DNA of 64,000 nt from Affinirhizobium straminoryzae (GTDB lineage Bacteria > Pseudomonadota > Alphaproteobacteria > Rhizobiales > Rhizobiaceae). The position numbers and the translations under genes are program-made. This document shows, piece by piece, positions 19,012-28,493 of this stretch. Under the pieces are notes generated by a model that was not told where the DNA came from, searched no databases, and saw only the letters and a list, made by a program, of their open reading frames with translations. The stretch lies in contig NZ_VJMG01000055.1 of NCBI RefSeq assembly GCF_007004135.1, positions 1-64,000 of the forward strand. The letters run 5' to 3'. Positions within the stretch are counted from its first letter, which is position 1. Each line of letters opens with the position of its first letter.

Positions 19012-20165
19012 TGAGCGCTCCCGCATCCGCCATTGCTCGCGATACCGTGGCCGCAACGCCGCCCGCCCGCCGCCGGCTGTCGCCGACCAATCTGCGCCGC
19101 TGGCAGAATTTCAAGGCCAACCGGCGCGGCTACTGGTCGTTCTGGATCTTCCTGGTGTTGTTCGGCCTGTCGCTGTCAGCCGAACTCATCGCCAATGACC
19201 GGCCGATCCTCGTCTCCTACAAGGGCGAGCTTCTGGTGCCGGTCTTCGTCAATTATCCCGAGGAAAAGTTCGGCGGCTTCCTGGCGACGACCGATTACCG
19301 TTCCGACTTCATCCAGGAAGAAATCAACGCCAATGGCTGGATGGTCTGGCCACCGGTGCGCTACTCCTACCAGACGGTGAACTCGGAAATTCCCCATTCG
19401 GCGCCAACCCAGCCCTTCTGGCTGATGGGCGCCGAGGAACGTTGCAGCGCCTATCCGAAGGGTGTCGACGATCCGAAGTGCACGCTCGGCAATCTCAACT
19501 GGCTCGGCACCGATGACCAGGCGCGCGACGTGCTGGCCCGCCTGATCTACGGTTTCCGCATCTCGGTTCTGTTCGGGCTGGCGCTGACGGTGCTCTCGGC
19601 GCTGATCGGTGTCACGGCTGGCGCCATCCAGGGCTTCTTCGGCGGCTGGACGGATCTCCTGATGCAGCGCTTCATCGAGATCTGGTCGTCGATGCCCTCG
19701 CTCTACATTCTGCTGATCATCGCCGCCATCCTGCCGCCCGGCTTCTTCGTGCTGCTCGGCGTGATGCTGCTGTTCCAGTGGGTCGGCTTCGTCGGCGTGG
19801 TGCGCGCCGAATTCCTGCGCGCCCGCAATTTTGAATATGTGCGGGCGGCCCGTGCGCTCGGTGTCGGCGACTGGACGATCATGTTCCGCCACCTGCTGCC
19901 GAATGCCATGGTTGCGACCCTGACCTTCCTGCCCTTCATTCTCTCCGGCTCCATTGCGACGCTCACCTCGCTCGATTTCCTCGGCTTCGGCATGCCGCCA
20001 GGCTCGCCCTCGCTCGGTGAAATGATCGCCCAGGGCAAGAACAACCTGCAGGCGCCCTGGCTGGGGCTGACCGCCTTCTTCTCCATGTCGGTCATGCTGT
20101 CGCTGCTGATCTTCATCGGCGAAGCCGTGCGCGATGCCTTCGATCCGAGGAAGACCTACCGGTGA
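19011..20165 (+). CDS. yejE: peptide ABC transporter permease YejE
   Basis: A 384-residue DppC-type permease with an N-terminal cytoplasmic segment, a first helix, a large periplasmic part (about 60-170) typical of YejE, and five more helices with the EAA-type loop (RNFEYVRAARALGVGDW). The ATG overlaps the yejB stop (TGATG). After this gene the operon is interrupted by an antitoxin/toxin pair before yejF. Confidence 0.94.
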   Translation: MSAPASAIARDTVAATPPARRRLSPTNLRRWQNFKANRRGYWSFWIFLVLFGLSLSAELIANDRPILVSYKGELLVPVFVNYPEEKFGGFLATTDYRSDFIQEEINANGWMVWPPVRYSYQTVNSEIPHSAPTQPFWLMGAEERCSAYPKGVDDPKCTLGNLNWLGTDDQARDVLARLIYGFRISVLFGLALTVLSALIGVTAGAIQGFFGGWTDLLMQRFIEIWSSMPSLYILLIIAAILPPGFFVLLGVMLLFQWVGFVGVVRAEFLRARNFEYVRAARALGVGDWTIMFRHLLPNAMVATLTFLPFILSGSIATLTSLDFLGFGMPPGSPSLGEMIAQGKNNLQAPWLGLTAFFSMSVMLSLLIFIGEAVRDAFDPRKTYR

Positions 20166-20235
20166 GGAAGGGTCGCGTTATTCTCGTTGTGAGGCTATAT
20201 TGGCGAAGGCGTCACGCCTGCCCGAGGTCGCTTGG

Positions 20236-20526
20236 ATGAACAAGATCGTTCTGGAGCATTACCCGATTTCCAAACTTCCGGAAGAGATGCGGACCGGACT
20301 ACCCGATGCCGAGTCGGCGCGTGTGACCGTTGAGGTCATGCCGGATGAGGTCGACCCTCTGAAGTCGTTCTTCGACCTGAAGGACGAGGAGGTTGATCCT
20401 GGTGAAAACCTCATGAAGCTTCTGAAGCATCGTGAGGATTATCCGGAACGCTATCGTCATGGCACATCCATGGCTGAAGCGGTGCAGCGCATTCGCGAGC
20501 TACGCGACGAGTGGGATGACGAATGA
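20236..20526 (+). CDS. putative antitoxin partnered with a PIN-domain toxin
   Basis: A 96-residue acidic protein with no recognised DNA-binding motif. It is rich in E, D and P in the middle (EVDPLKSFFDLKDEEVDPG) and ends with a helical, charged segment. Its stop overlaps the start of the PIN-domain gene (ATGA), the classic layout of type II toxin-antitoxin pairs, so the antitoxin call rests on context. The frame is open upstream into yejE, but the ATG at 20236 follows a 70-bp non-coding gap. CTATATT near 20193 resembles a rhizobial -10 element, yet no matching -35 was found. Confidence 0.65.
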   Translation: MNKIVLEHYPISKLPEEMRTGLPDAESARVTVEVMPDEVDPLKSFFDLKDEEVDPGENLMKLLKHREDYPERYRHGTSMAEAVQRIRELRDEWDDE

Positions 20527-21020
20527 GGTCACCTGCCCGTCTGTACCTCGACACGAATATCCTCATTCTGTTCAAAGAAATTCAAGGCCCGGAGCAGGAA
20601 AGGCTCGCTGCCCTTCTGGCTGCCTGCCGCAGCTTGGGCAACATACCCTTCACAAGCATGCTGACCTACAGCGAGCTGCTTGTGAAACCGCTGGCGAATG
20701 GCAACCGCGACCTGATCGAAACTTACGAAGGCTGGATGGGCCGTGCTTCCTGGCTGAACACGGTTCCGATATCTTCGAAGGTTCTTTTGATCGCTTCGCT
20801 CATCAGAGCCGGTTCACGCAAGACGAAGCTTCCGGACGCCATTCACCTCGCAAGCGCCATTGTCGCGGGATGTGGCGTCTTCCTGTCAGCTGATACAGGT
20901 CTATCGGACATTGACGAACTCGTTCACCCGCTGCGCGGCAAATTGCCGATCACGCCCTTGACGGTGCAGCGCCCCGACGAGCCAACCCTCACGACCCTTC
21001 TGGAAAGTCTGATTGCATGA
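20523..21020 (+). CDS. PIN-domain ribonuclease toxin, VapC-like
   Basis: A 165-residue PIN-domain protein. The acidic residues that bind the catalytic metal are visible: D10 in YLDTN, E51 in YSELLV, D105 in KLPDAIHLASA and D124 in LSADTG. PIN toxins cut RNA, often initiator tRNA or 23S rRNA loops; the target here is unknown. Both ends overlap neighbours by four bases (ATGA), the antitoxin upstream and yejF downstream, so toxin and transporter ATPase share a transcript and perhaps ribosomes. Confidence 0.82.
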   Translation: MRSPARLYLDTNILILFKEIQGPEQERLAALLAACRSLGNIPFTSMLTYSELLVKPLANGNRDLIETYEGWMGRASWLNTVPISSKVLLIASLIRAGSRKTKLPDAIHLASAIVAGCGVFLSADTGLSDIDELVHPLRGKLPITPLTVQRPDEPTLTTLLESLIA

Positions 21021-22645
21021 CCAACGCGCTCCTCTCCGTCCGCGATCTGTCCGTCGCCTTCCATCAGGGAGGCAGCCAGACTCTCGCGGTCGATCGGGTC
21101 TCCTTCGAGATCGGCGAGGGGGAAGTGCTGGCGCTCGTCGGCGAAAGCGGATCGGGCAAGTCGGTCACCGCCAATTCCGTGCTGCAGTTGCTGCCCTATC
21201 CCTCGGCCAGCCACCCGTCCGGAAAAATCCTGTTCGATGGCCGCGATCTGCTGACGGTGTCGGAGCGGGAACTGCGCGACGTGCGCGGCAACGACATTAC
21301 CATGATCTTCCAGGAGCCGATGACCTCGCTCAATCCGCTGCACACCATCGAGCAGCAGGTGGGCGAGATCCTTGAACTGCATCAGGCGATGACGCCGCAG
21401 GCGGCGCGCAGCCGCACGCTGGAGCTTCTGGCCGAGGTCGGCATCCGCGAGCCGGAAAAGCGGTTGAAGGCCTATCCGCACGAACTGTCCGGCGGGCAGC
21501 GCCAGCGCGTGATGATCGCCATGGCGCTCGCCAACCGGCCGAAGCTGCTGATCGCCGACGAGCCGACGACGGCGCTCGACGTGACGGTCCAGGCGCAGAT
21601 CCTCGAGCTTCTGAAGAAGCTGCAGCGCGATTACGGCATGTCCATCCTGTTCATCACCCATGATCTCGGTATCGTGCGCCGCTTTGCCGACCGTGTGTGC
21701 GTGATGACCAAGGGAAAGATCGTGGAAACCGGGCCGGTCGAGCAGGTCTTTCGCGATCCGCAGCATGACTATACCCGTCACCTCCTGTCGTCCGAGCCGC
21801 GCGGCGAGCCGCCCGAGGCCGATCCCTTGCGAGCGGTCGTGATGGAGGGCCGCAACATCCGGGTCTGGTTCCCGATCAAGGCCGGGTTCCTGCGCCGCGT
21901 GGTCGATCATGTGAAGGCGGTGGACGGCATCGACGTGACGCTGCGCGCCGGCGAAACGGTGGGCGTTGTCGGCGAAAGCGGGTCAGGCAAGACGACGCTC
22001 GGCCTGGCGCTCGCCCGTCTGATTTCCTCCGAAGGGCGTGTCAGTTTCATCGGCAGCGATATCGGCCGCTATTCCTTCCGCCAGATGCGTCCGCTGCGCG
22101 ACCGGCTGCAGGTGGTTTTCCAGGATCCCTATGGGTCGCTCAGTCCGCGCATGTCGGTGGGCGAAATCATCGCCGAGGGCCTGAAAGTGCACCAGCCGCG
22201 GCTCTCGTCCGAAGAGCGCGACCGTGCCGTGGCCGCCGCGCTGGACGAGGTCGGCCTTGATCCTGCGACGCGCTGGCGCTACCCGCACGAATTCTCCGGC
22301 GGCCAGCGGCAGCGTATCGCGATTGCCCGCGCCATGGTCTTGAAGCCGCGCTTCGTGATGCTGGACGAGCCGACCTCGGCGCTGGACATGACGGTGCAGG
22401 CGCAGGTGGTGGATCTGTTGCGCGATCTGCAGAAGAAGCACGATCTCGCCTATCTCTTCATCAGCCATGACCTGAAGGTGGTGCGGGCGCTGGCCAACCA
22501 CGTCATCGTGATGCGGGCCGGCAAGGTGATGGAGGAAGGTCCATCGCAGGAGATTTTTGCCGCTCCGAAGAGCGATTACACCCGCGCGCTGATGGATGCC
22601 GCCTTCAACCTGCGCGCTGTCGAGGCCGCAGCCGTCGCGCAGTAG
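21017..22645 (+). CDS. yejF: peptide ABC transporter ATPase YejF (two ATPase domains)
   Basis: A 542-residue protein holding two ABC domains in one chain, as in E. coli YejF. Each has Walker A ([10 protein letters not shown] in the first, [10 protein letters not shown] in the second), a signature LSGGQRQRV or FSGGQRQRI, and Walker B ([24 protein letters not shown]). It powers the YejBE permeases from the cytoplasmic face. Its ATG overlaps the stop of the PIN toxin by four bases, an unusual join because yejF normally follows yejE. Confidence 0.95.
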   Translation: MTNALLSVRDLSVAFHQGGSQTLAVDRVSFEIGEGEVLALVGESGSGKSVTANSVLQLLPYPSASHPSGKILFDGRDLLTVSERELRDVRGNDITMIFQEPMTSLNPLHTIEQQVGEILELHQAMTPQAARSRTLELLAEVGIREPEKRLKAYPHELSGGQRQRVMIAMALANRPKLLIADEPTTALDVTVQAQILELLKKLQRDYGMSILFITHDLGIVRRFADRVCVMTKGKIVETGPVEQVFRDPQHDYTRHLLSSEPRGEPPEADPLRAVVMEGRNIRVWFPIKAGFLRRVVDHVKAVDGIDVTLRAGETVGVVGESGSGKTTLGLALARLISSEGRVSFIGSDIGRYSFRQMRPLRDRLQVVFQDPYGSLSPRMSVGEIIAEGLKVHQPRLSSEERDRAVAAALDEVGLDPATRWRYPHEFSGGQRQRIAIARAMVLKPRFVMLDEPTSALDMTVQAQVVDLLRDLQKKHDLAYLFISHDLKVVRALANHVIVMRAGKVMEEGPSQEIFAAPKSDYTRALMDAAFNLRAVEAAAVAQ

Positions 22646-22766
22646 CTTGCGGGAACCCTCGTAGCCGGCGAGAAGCCTGTGCTGGCGGGAACAAAGAGGA
22701 TCGCTGCCGGTTTGCTCTTCCATCCTGCGCCGCCCTTCTGGCGGTGTGCTGCCGGAGGAATGTCCC

Positions 22767-23063
22767 ATGAGCGATCGAAACGAGACGGACCGCCGCCCCT
22801 TTCCGCGCGAGAATGACGTGGCTTCCGTCACGCCGTCGGCCGCCCCCGAAGCGCCGCTGAGCGCCACCGAGGCGCGGCAGGGCCGGCGCGGCATGCCGGT
22901 CATGGTCGTGCTGGGAGCCAGCCTTGTGCTCGCCATGCTCGCCTGGGGCGGCGTGGAATGGTGGGCGCAGACCAACGAACCGCCGGCCGAGCAGACTGCC
23001 ACGCCGCCCGCCGGCGACAATACGCCCGTCAATCCCGATGCACGGCCTCCCTCGACACCGTGA
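22767..23063 (+). CDS. small single-span membrane protein, 98 residues
   Basis: No named family was recognised. The N-terminal half is hydrophilic and proline-rich, then one membrane helix (about residues 43-63, MPVMVVLGASLVLAMLAWGG) and a short P/T-rich tail outside. GGAGG stands 8 nt before the ATG at 22767, which decides this start over the upstream open frame. It follows yejF by 121 bp and precedes pncB. Confidence 0.7.
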   Translation: MSDRNETDRRPFPRENDVASVTPSAAPEAPLSATEARQGRRGMPVMVVLGASLVLAMLAWGGVEWWAQTNEPPAEQTATPPAGDNTPVNPDARPPSTP

Positions 23064-23151
23064 GGGCGCATGCTATCGGCGGACCTCGCCTGTCGACAGC
23101 ATCCAGGCGGGTGGCACGGACCAACATCAATCGATTTGATGATCGGGTCAC

Positions 23152-23180
23152 TGGACTTTGATCCCCGTTTTTTCGATAAC
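23152..23180 (+). promoter_or_regulatory. possible pncB promoter
   Basis: TGGACT (23152-23157) and GATAAC (23175-23180) with 17-nt spacing, about 80 nt before the pncB start. The match to the housekeeping consensus is moderate. Confidence 0.4.
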
Positions 23181-23260
23181 GTGCGGGGAGGTTGTCGGCC
23201 GATGCCTCTGATGTTGAGGGAAGGAGCCCTCTGCCGGATACGGCGAGGGCAAAGGCAGCC

Positions 23261-24568
23261 ATGGCAGCAAAGACCGATATCGCCAGACGCGTGTATAACC
23301 ACACGTGGAAGCTCGACCCCATCGTTCGCAGCCTGATCGATACCGATTTCTACAAGCTGCTGATGCTCCAGATGATCTGGAAGCTCTATCCGGATACGGA
23401 TGTCACCTTTTCCCTGATCAACCGCACCAAGAGCGTGCGGCTGGCGGATGAGATCGACGAGCAGGAACTGCGCAACCAGCTGGACCACGCCCGGTCCCTG
23501 CGATTGTCGAAGAAGGAAATGATCTGGCTCGCCGGCAACAGCTTCTATGGTCGCTCGCAGATCTTCGAGCCGGAATTCCTGGCCTGGCTCGCAAATTATC
23601 GCCTGCCGGACTACGAGCTTTCCAAGCGTGACGGCCAGTATGAGCTGACCTTCCATGGCCGCTGGACCGATACCACCATGTGGGAAATTCCGGCACTTGC
23701 CATCATCAACGAGTTGCGGTCGCGGGCGGCAATGAAGTCGCTCGGCCCCTTCACGCTCGATGTTCTCTATGCGCGTGCCAAGGCGAAGATGTGGGAAAAG
23801 GTGGAGCGGCTCCGGACGCTGCCGGGCCTGCGCATCTCCGATTTCGGCACCCGCCGCCGCCACAGTTTTCTCTGGCAGCGCTGGTGCGTCGAAGCGTTGA
23901 AGGAAGGCATCGGCCCAGCCTTTACCGGCACCAGCAACGTGCTTCTCGCGATGGATTCCGATCTCGAAGCCGTCGGCACCAATGCGCATGAACTGCCGAT
24001 GGTGGTGGCCGCGCTTGCCAATACGGATGAGGAACTGCGCGCGGCGCCCTACAAGGTCTTGAAGGACTGGAACCGTCTCTATGGCGGCAACCTGCTGATC
24101 GTGCTGCCGGATGCCTTCGGCACCGCCTCCTTCCTGCGCAATGCCCCCGAATGGGTGGCGGACTGGACGGGGTTTCGCCCGGATAGCGCCCCGCCGATCG
24201 AGGGCGGCGAGAAGATCATTGCCTGGTGGCAGAAGATGGGGCGCGATCCCCGGCAGAAACTGCTGATCTTTTCCGATGGCCTCGATGTCGATGCGATCAT
24301 CGATACCTATCGCCATTTCGAAGGCCGGGTGCGCATGGGCTTTGGCTGGGGCACCAATCTCACCAACGACTTTGCCGGCTGCGCGCCGCGTGAAATCGAC
24401 GGGCTGAAGCCGATTTCCATCGTCTGCAAGGTGAGCGAGGCGAACGGCCGACCGGCAGTCAAACTCTCCGACAATCCCCGCAAGGCGACCGGCACGCCGG
24501 AAGAGGTGCAGCGCTATCTGCGTTTCTTCGGCCAGGAGGACCGCGTGGAACAGGCTGTTCTGGTATAG
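23261..24568 (+). CDS. pncB: nicotinate phosphoribosyltransferase
   Basis: A 435-residue enzyme of NAD salvage that joins nicotinate and PRPP. The N-terminal [10 protein letters not shown] motif, the [14 protein letters not shown] region and the [12 protein letters not shown] motif, which holds active-site residues, are characteristic, and the length matches rhizobial PncB. The ATG at 23261 has AAGG five bases upstream; the longer open frame starts with TTG and has no such site. The gene converges on the DUF1236 gene 53 bp downstream. Confidence 0.95.
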   Translation: MAAKTDIARRVYNHTWKLDPIVRSLIDTDFYKLLMLQMIWKLYPDTDVTFSLINRTKSVRLADEIDEQELRNQLDHARSLRLSKKEMIWLAGNSFYGRSQIFEPEFLAWLANYRLPDYELSKRDGQYELTFHGRWTDTTMWEIPALAIINELRSRAAMKSLGPFTLDVLYARAKAKMWEKVERLRTLPGLRISDFGTRRRHSFLWQRWCVEALKEGIGPAFTGTSNVLLAMDSDLEAVGTNAHELPMVVAALANTDEELRAAPYKVLKDWNRLYGGNLLIVLPDAFGTASFLRNAPEWVADWTGFRPDSAPPIEGGEKIIAWWQKMGRDPRQKLLIFSDGLDVDAIIDTYRHFEGRVRMGFGWGTNLTNDFAGCAPREIDGLKPISIVCKVSEANGRPAVKLSDNPRKATGTPEEVQRYLRFFGQEDRVEQAVLV

Positions 24569-24621
24569 AACCGGGAAGGCGGCCTCCGTCTGGAACCCGC
24601 CCACGTTCTTGATGCTGGAGA

Positions 24622-25017
24622 TCACTCGAGGATCTGCACGACCGTGTGTGTTTTCGGGTCGACAATCACCCGCTGCTCATTGACCACGGCATAGGCGTAG
24701 TCACGGTGCTCCGGAACCGGCGTCAGCACGACCGTTTCCGGGATCGGCTTGCCAACCACAATCTGGCGCTCGACTATCACCGGCTCGGGGGCTGGCTGGG
24801 CGCGCACATAGGTCACAACCTCCTGCGGCGGCGGGTCAATGGCGGTGCCGATGGCAGCGCCGGCAATGCCGCCGACTGCGGCACCAATCGGGCCGCCGAC
24901 GATGGCGCCAGTGATCGCGCCACTGGCGGCGCCCGTCGTCGTCCCATCCTGCGCTGCAGCAAAATTTGCGAAACCTGCTGCGAGAGCAGCAGTTGATGTC
25001 AGTAGAAACTTACGCAT
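24622..25017 (-). CDS. DUF1236-type secreted protein with glycine-zipper segment
   Basis: A 131-residue protein with a signal peptide (about 1-22, ending FAAAQDG). A glycine/alanine zipper stretch (about 27-62, GAIVGGPIGAAVGGIAGAAIG) may insert in or associate with a membrane. The C-terminal part (PVPEHRDYAYAVVNEQRVIVDPKTHTVVQIL) fits the DUF1236 repeat common in rhizobia. The function is unknown. It is transcribed away from psuK, with 218 bp of shared upstream DNA. Confidence 0.75.
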   Translation of the reverse strand: MRKFLLTSTAALAAGFANFAAAQDGTTTGAASGAITGAIVGGPIGAAVGGIAGAAIGTAIDPPPQEVVTYVRAQPAPEPVIVERQIVVGKPIPETVVLTPVPEHRDYAYAVVNEQRVIVDPKTHTVVQILE

Positions 25018-25180
25018 ACGGTTTCTCCTCTCGGGTCAAGGGCGTGGCAGGACAACACGCGCGCCCGCAATTCGTTCCGCCCGCTGCATCATCTTCCACC
25101 GTTCCGGCGCAGGGGATGGGACGCTGCTGCACCGCGGCATCTGACGTCCGACGTCGCGGATAAGATCCACAAAACAGATG

Positions 25181-25209
25181 TTGACATGAAAAACAAAAGT
25201 TACGATAAG
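25181..25209 (+). promoter_or_regulatory. psuK promoter
   Basis: A perfect -35 TTGACA (25181-25186), 17-nt spacing, and -10 GATAAG (25204-25209), placing transcription start near 25216, about 20 nt before psuK. Confidence 0.6.
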
Positions 25210-25235
25210 TTGCCCGACGAGAGATCGAGGCTTCC

Positions 25236-26354
25236 ATGGAAGAACTGAGCGCCCAGGAAAACGCCGTCCTGACGATGATCCGGGACAATCCCTTTGCCGG
25301 CCAGCAGGAGATTGCCGACCAGCTGGGCCTTGCCCGGTCCACGGTGGCGGCGCATGTGGTGCAGCTCGTCAACAAGGGCTATATCCTCGGCCGCGGCTAT
25401 CTTCTGCCGGAGCCTTCGCGGGCGGTGTGCATCGGCGGCGCCGTGTTCGATCGCAAGTATCGCGCCCGTCAGGCCATCATTCCCGAAACCTCCAATCCGG
25501 TCGATGGCGCCAAGAGCTTTGGCGGCGTGGCCCGCAATGTGGCGGAAAATCTGGCGCTGCTCGGCACGCCGGTCAGCTTCATTTCCATCCTCGGCGAGGA
25601 TGAGACCGGCAGCGCCATGCTCGCGCATCTGAGGGAACGCGGCGTGGATGTCAGTCAGGTCGTCACCGTCCGCGAGCGCCCGACGGCCGAATATGCGGCC
25701 GTGCTGGATCCGGCCGGCGATCTGGTGCTGGGGCTTGCCGATATGGGCATTTTCGATTTGTTCCAGCCCGGCCATATCGACCGCGCCTGGTCGCATCTTG
25801 CCTCCGCAAGCCTTGTGTTTGCCGATTGCAACCTGCCGGCTGTGACGCTGCAGCATCTCATCATGCGGCGACAGGGTGCCCGCTTCCGGCTGGCGATCGA
25901 TGCCGTCTCGACGCCGAAGGTGGTGCGGTTGCCGGAGGATCTGACCGGTATCGACCTGCTGTTCATGAATCTCGACGAGGCGAACGCGCTGCTTTCCCGG
26001 CAGGGGAAACCGCGCGTGGAGGACAGTTTCCAGGCCGCAGCCGCTCTTACCCGGCTCGGCGTCACGGAGGCCATCGTCACCATGGGACCCCGCGGCGTCG
26101 CGGTGGCGGCCGGCGAAACGGTGTGTCACGTGCCCGCCGTCCATGCCAAGCCTGTCGACATGACCGGCGCCGGCGATGCGATGATTGCCGCGACGCTGCA
26201 TCGCCTTCTGGCCGGCGACGAGACGGCCCGGGCCGCACGAATGGGCGCGCTGCTTGGCGCGCTGACCACAGAAACGGCTTCCAGTGTGCATGCGGAGCTT
26301 TCGCCCCGCTTCCTGGAGGCAAACCTCCATCGGCTTGCCGAAGAGAAAGGATGA
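25236..26354 (+). CDS. psuK: pseudouridine kinase with N-terminal winged helix (PfkB family)
   Basis: A 372-residue protein of two parts. Residues 1-55 form a MarR/Crp-like helix-turn-helix (NPFAGQQEIADQLGLARSTV), followed by a PfkB ribokinase-fold kinase with KSFGGVARNVAENLALLG at the substrate side and the catalytic anion-hole motif DMTGAGDAM near residue 310. With psuG directly behind, pseudouridine phosphorylation is the likely reaction. The HTH may let the kinase bind DNA; it is found in related kinases. GAGG precedes the ATG by 6 nt, and a good promoter lies just upstream. Confidence 0.9.
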   Translation: MEELSAQENAVLTMIRDNPFAGQQEIADQLGLARSTVAAHVVQLVNKGYILGRGYLLPEPSRAVCIGGAVFDRKYRARQAIIPETSNPVDGAKSFGGVARNVAENLALLGTPVSFISILGEDETGSAMLAHLRERGVDVSQVVTVRERPTAEYAAVLDPAGDLVLGLADMGIFDLFQPGHIDRAWSHLASASLVFADCNLPAVTLQHLIMRRQGARFRLAIDAVSTPKVVRLPEDLTGIDLLFMNLDEANALLSRQGKPRVEDSFQAAAALTRLGVTEAIVTMGPRGVAVAAGETVCHVPAVHAKPVDMTGAGDAMIAATLHRLLAGDETARAARMGALLGALTTETASSVHAELSPRFLEANLHRLAEEKG

Positions 26355-26356
26355 TC

Positions 26357-27283
26357 ATGACCCTTCTGAAACCGAAACTCAGCCGTGAGGTTGCCGATGC
26401 GCTTGCCGCCGGTGGTCCCGTCGTGGCGCTCGAATCGACCATCATCACCCACGGCATGCCCTATCCGGCCAATCTGGAAACGGCGCTCGCGGTGGAAGCC
26501 GTCGTGCGCGAGAACGGTGCCGTACCGGCGACCATCGCCGTGATCGATGGCGAGCTGCGCGCCGGTCTCGAGCAGGCCGAACTGGAAGCGCTTGCCCAGG
26601 CCAAGGGTGTGGTGAAGGCTTCCGGCCGCGATCTGGCGGCTGCCATGGTGCGCAAGGCCTCGGCCGGCACCACGGTCTCTGCCACCATGCTGCTCGCCGA
26701 TCTCGCCGGCATCGACATCTTTGCGACGGGCGGCGTCGGCGGCGTGCATCGCGGCGCCGAGCAGACCTTCGACATTTCCGCGGACCTGACCGAACTCGGC
26801 CGCACCAAGACCGCCGTCGTCTGCGCCGGCGTGAAGTCCATCCTCGATATCGCCAAGACGCTGGAATATCTGGAAACCCAGCGCGTGCCGGTCATCGCTT
26901 ACGGCACCGAGGAATTCCCGGCCTTCTTCACCCGCCAGAGCGGCTACAAGGCCGATCACCGCCTCGATACGCCGGAAGAGATCGCACAGGCCATGCACCT
27001 GCACCACAGGCTCGGCACCGGCACCGGCCTGATGATTGCCAATCCGATTCCGGAAGCCTTCGCCCTGACGCCGGACTTCATCGACGGCACCATTGCCGAC
27101 GCTGTCCGTGAAGCGGATGAAAAGGGCATTGGCCGCAAGGAACTCACCCCCTTCCTGCTCGCCCGCATCAACGAACTGTCGAAGGGCGAAAGCCTGAAGG
27201 CCAATATCGCGCTGGTGAAGAACAATGCCGCCCTCGCCTCCCGCATGGCGGTTGCCTATGCGGCGCTGAAGAAGAGCGCCTGA
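26357..27283 (+). CDS. psuG: pseudouridine-5'-phosphate glycosidase
   Basis: A 308-residue enzyme that splits pseudouridine 5'-phosphate into uracil and ribose 5-phosphate. The opening region PVVALESTIITHGMPYP, the GVGGVHRGAEQTFDISADL manganese-site segment and the catalytic-lysine motif VCAGVKSILD are characteristic. AAGGA lies five bases before the ATG at 26357; an ATG at 26351 overlaps the psuK stop (ATGA) and would add two residues. It ends at a strong two-way terminator. Confidence 0.95.
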   Translation: MTLLKPKLSREVADALAAGGPVVALESTIITHGMPYPANLETALAVEAVVRENGAVPATIAVIDGELRAGLEQAELEALAQAKGVVKASGRDLAAAMVRKASAGTTVSATMLLADLAGIDIFATGGVGGVHRGAEQTFDISADLTELGRTKTAVVCAGVKSILDIAKTLEYLETQRVPVIAYGTEEFPAFFTRQSGYKADHRLDTPEEIAQAMHLHHRLGTGTGLMIANPIPEAFALTPDFIDGTIADAVREADEKGIGRKELTPFLLARINELSKGESLKANIALVKNNAALASRMAVAYAALKKSA

Positions 27284-27297
27284 CAGACATGACAGCA

Positions 27298-27332
27298 AAA
27301 AGGGGCGTCGGCACGCAGCCAATGCCCCTTTT
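27298..27332. terminator. bidirectional terminator between psuG and the nucleoside hydrolase
   Basis: A 9-bp stem (AAAAGGGGC 27298-27306 with GCCCCTTTT 27324-27332) with T-runs on both strands, between two convergent genes. Confidence 0.85.
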
Positions 27333-27346
27333 CTTGATCTTGAGGA

Positions 27347-28294
27347 TCAGCCCTTGGCCGGCAGCCGCGCCAGGCGTTCGGTCAAGAGCGCGTAGAAGCC
27401 GTCGGCATCGACGTGGCGCATGAACGTGGCATTCTTTGGCCGGTCGGTCACGCCCCACCAGTCGGCAACCGTCATGCCCTTGGTCAGCACCGAGTCCGTT
27501 TCGATTTCCACATTGCAGAGGCGCCCCTCGTAAAGCTCCGGCTTCAGCAGGTAGGCAATCACGTTCGGATCATGCAGCGGGCCGCCATCGGTGCCGTATT
27601 TCTGCTCGTCGAAGCGTTCGAAGAATTCCAGCCAGCCGACCACGGCGTCTGCCAGCGGCGTGCCGATGGCCTTGATCGCAGCCACGCGCTTGGCCGTTGT
27701 CAGCGTCTGGTGAGTCACGTCGAGCGGCATCATGACGATCGGCGCGCCGCAGCCGAAGCAGATCCTGGCGGCCTTCGGATCGACGAAGATGTTGAATTCG
27801 GCGGCGGGCGTCACGTTTCCGCCCTCGAACAGGCCGCCGCCCATCAGAACGATCTGCCGGATGCGTGCGGCAATCGCCGGCTCGCGGGCAATGGCGGTGC
27901 CGAGATTGGTCATCGGGCCGAGCGTGCAGATCGTCACGGTGCCCGGCTCGTGCGCCATCAGCGTCTCGATGATGAAGTCGACGCCATGCATTTCCTGCAG
28001 CGGCATCTCGGGATCGGGCAGATCGGCGCCGTCCATGCCGGTCGCGCCATGCACGTATTCGGCAGTGAACAGGCTGCCTTCCATTGGACCTTCGCAGCCG
28101 GCAAACACCTTCACGTCGGTGCGGCCGGCCAGTTCGCAAACCTTGCGGATGTTCTTCGAGGTCAGCGTCACCGGCACATTGCCGGCCGCCGCCGTAATCC
28201 CCAGCACCTCGATCTCCGGGCTTGCCAGGGCAAGCAGGATGGCCAGCGCGTCGTCCTGGCCGGGATCGGTATCGATGATGATCTTCTGGGGCAT
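27347..28294 (-). CDS. inosine-uridine preferring nucleoside hydrolase
   Basis: A 315-residue enzyme that hydrolyses the N-glycosidic bond of nucleosides to base and ribose. The calcium-binding signature DTDPGQDDA lies at residues 8-16, MGGGLFEGGNVTPAAEFN contains substrate-site residues, and the C-terminal GPLHDPNVIAYL supplies the conserved HDP. Base preference cannot be set from sequence. It is convergent with psuG and divergent from the SDR gene, with 199 bp between the starts. The frame is open upstream, but the conserved start is the ATG at 28294. Confidence 0.93.
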   Translation of the reverse strand: MPQKIIIDTDPGQDDALAILLALASPEIEVLGITAAAGNVPVTLTSKNIRKVCELAGRTDVKVFAGCEGPMEGSLFTAEYVHGATGMDGADLPDPEMPLQEMHGVDFIIETLMAHEPGTVTICTLGPMTNLGTAIAREPAIAARIRQIVLMGGGLFEGGNVTPAAEFNIFVDPKAARICFGCGAPIVMMPLDVTHQTLTTAKRVAAIKAIGTPLADAVVGWLEFFERFDEQKYGTDGGPLHDPNVIAYLLKPELYEGRLCNVEIETDSVLTKGMTVADWWGVTDRPKNATFMRHVDADGFYALLTERLARLPAKG

Positions 28295-28493
28295 GTCGGT
28301 CTCTTTATCCTGGAAGGGTTTTTTGCGGACGCCGGTGTTGAAGCATGTCGCGACGCGCCGGGCAAGCGGGTCTCCGCCGGAGGAAGGCGGTAGCGCGCCC
28401 ATTCGCGGCATCCTGGGCAAAGAGCCTGTGTCGCGCGGCGAAAGAGAACCAAACCACCTGTGCGGCGTAGTATCGGTTAAAACGGAGGCTTGC

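Noticed and set aside
20166..20235. Own promoter for the toxin-antitoxin pair (CTATATT near 20193)
   Set aside because: Only a -10-like word was found; no -35 at a proper distance, so it was not listed as a promoter.
21983..24625. 880-residue open frame on the minus strand
   Set aside because: It is antisense to yejF and pncB, has low-complexity R, A, G, D-rich composition and no recognisable domain; a GC-rich codon-bias shadow.
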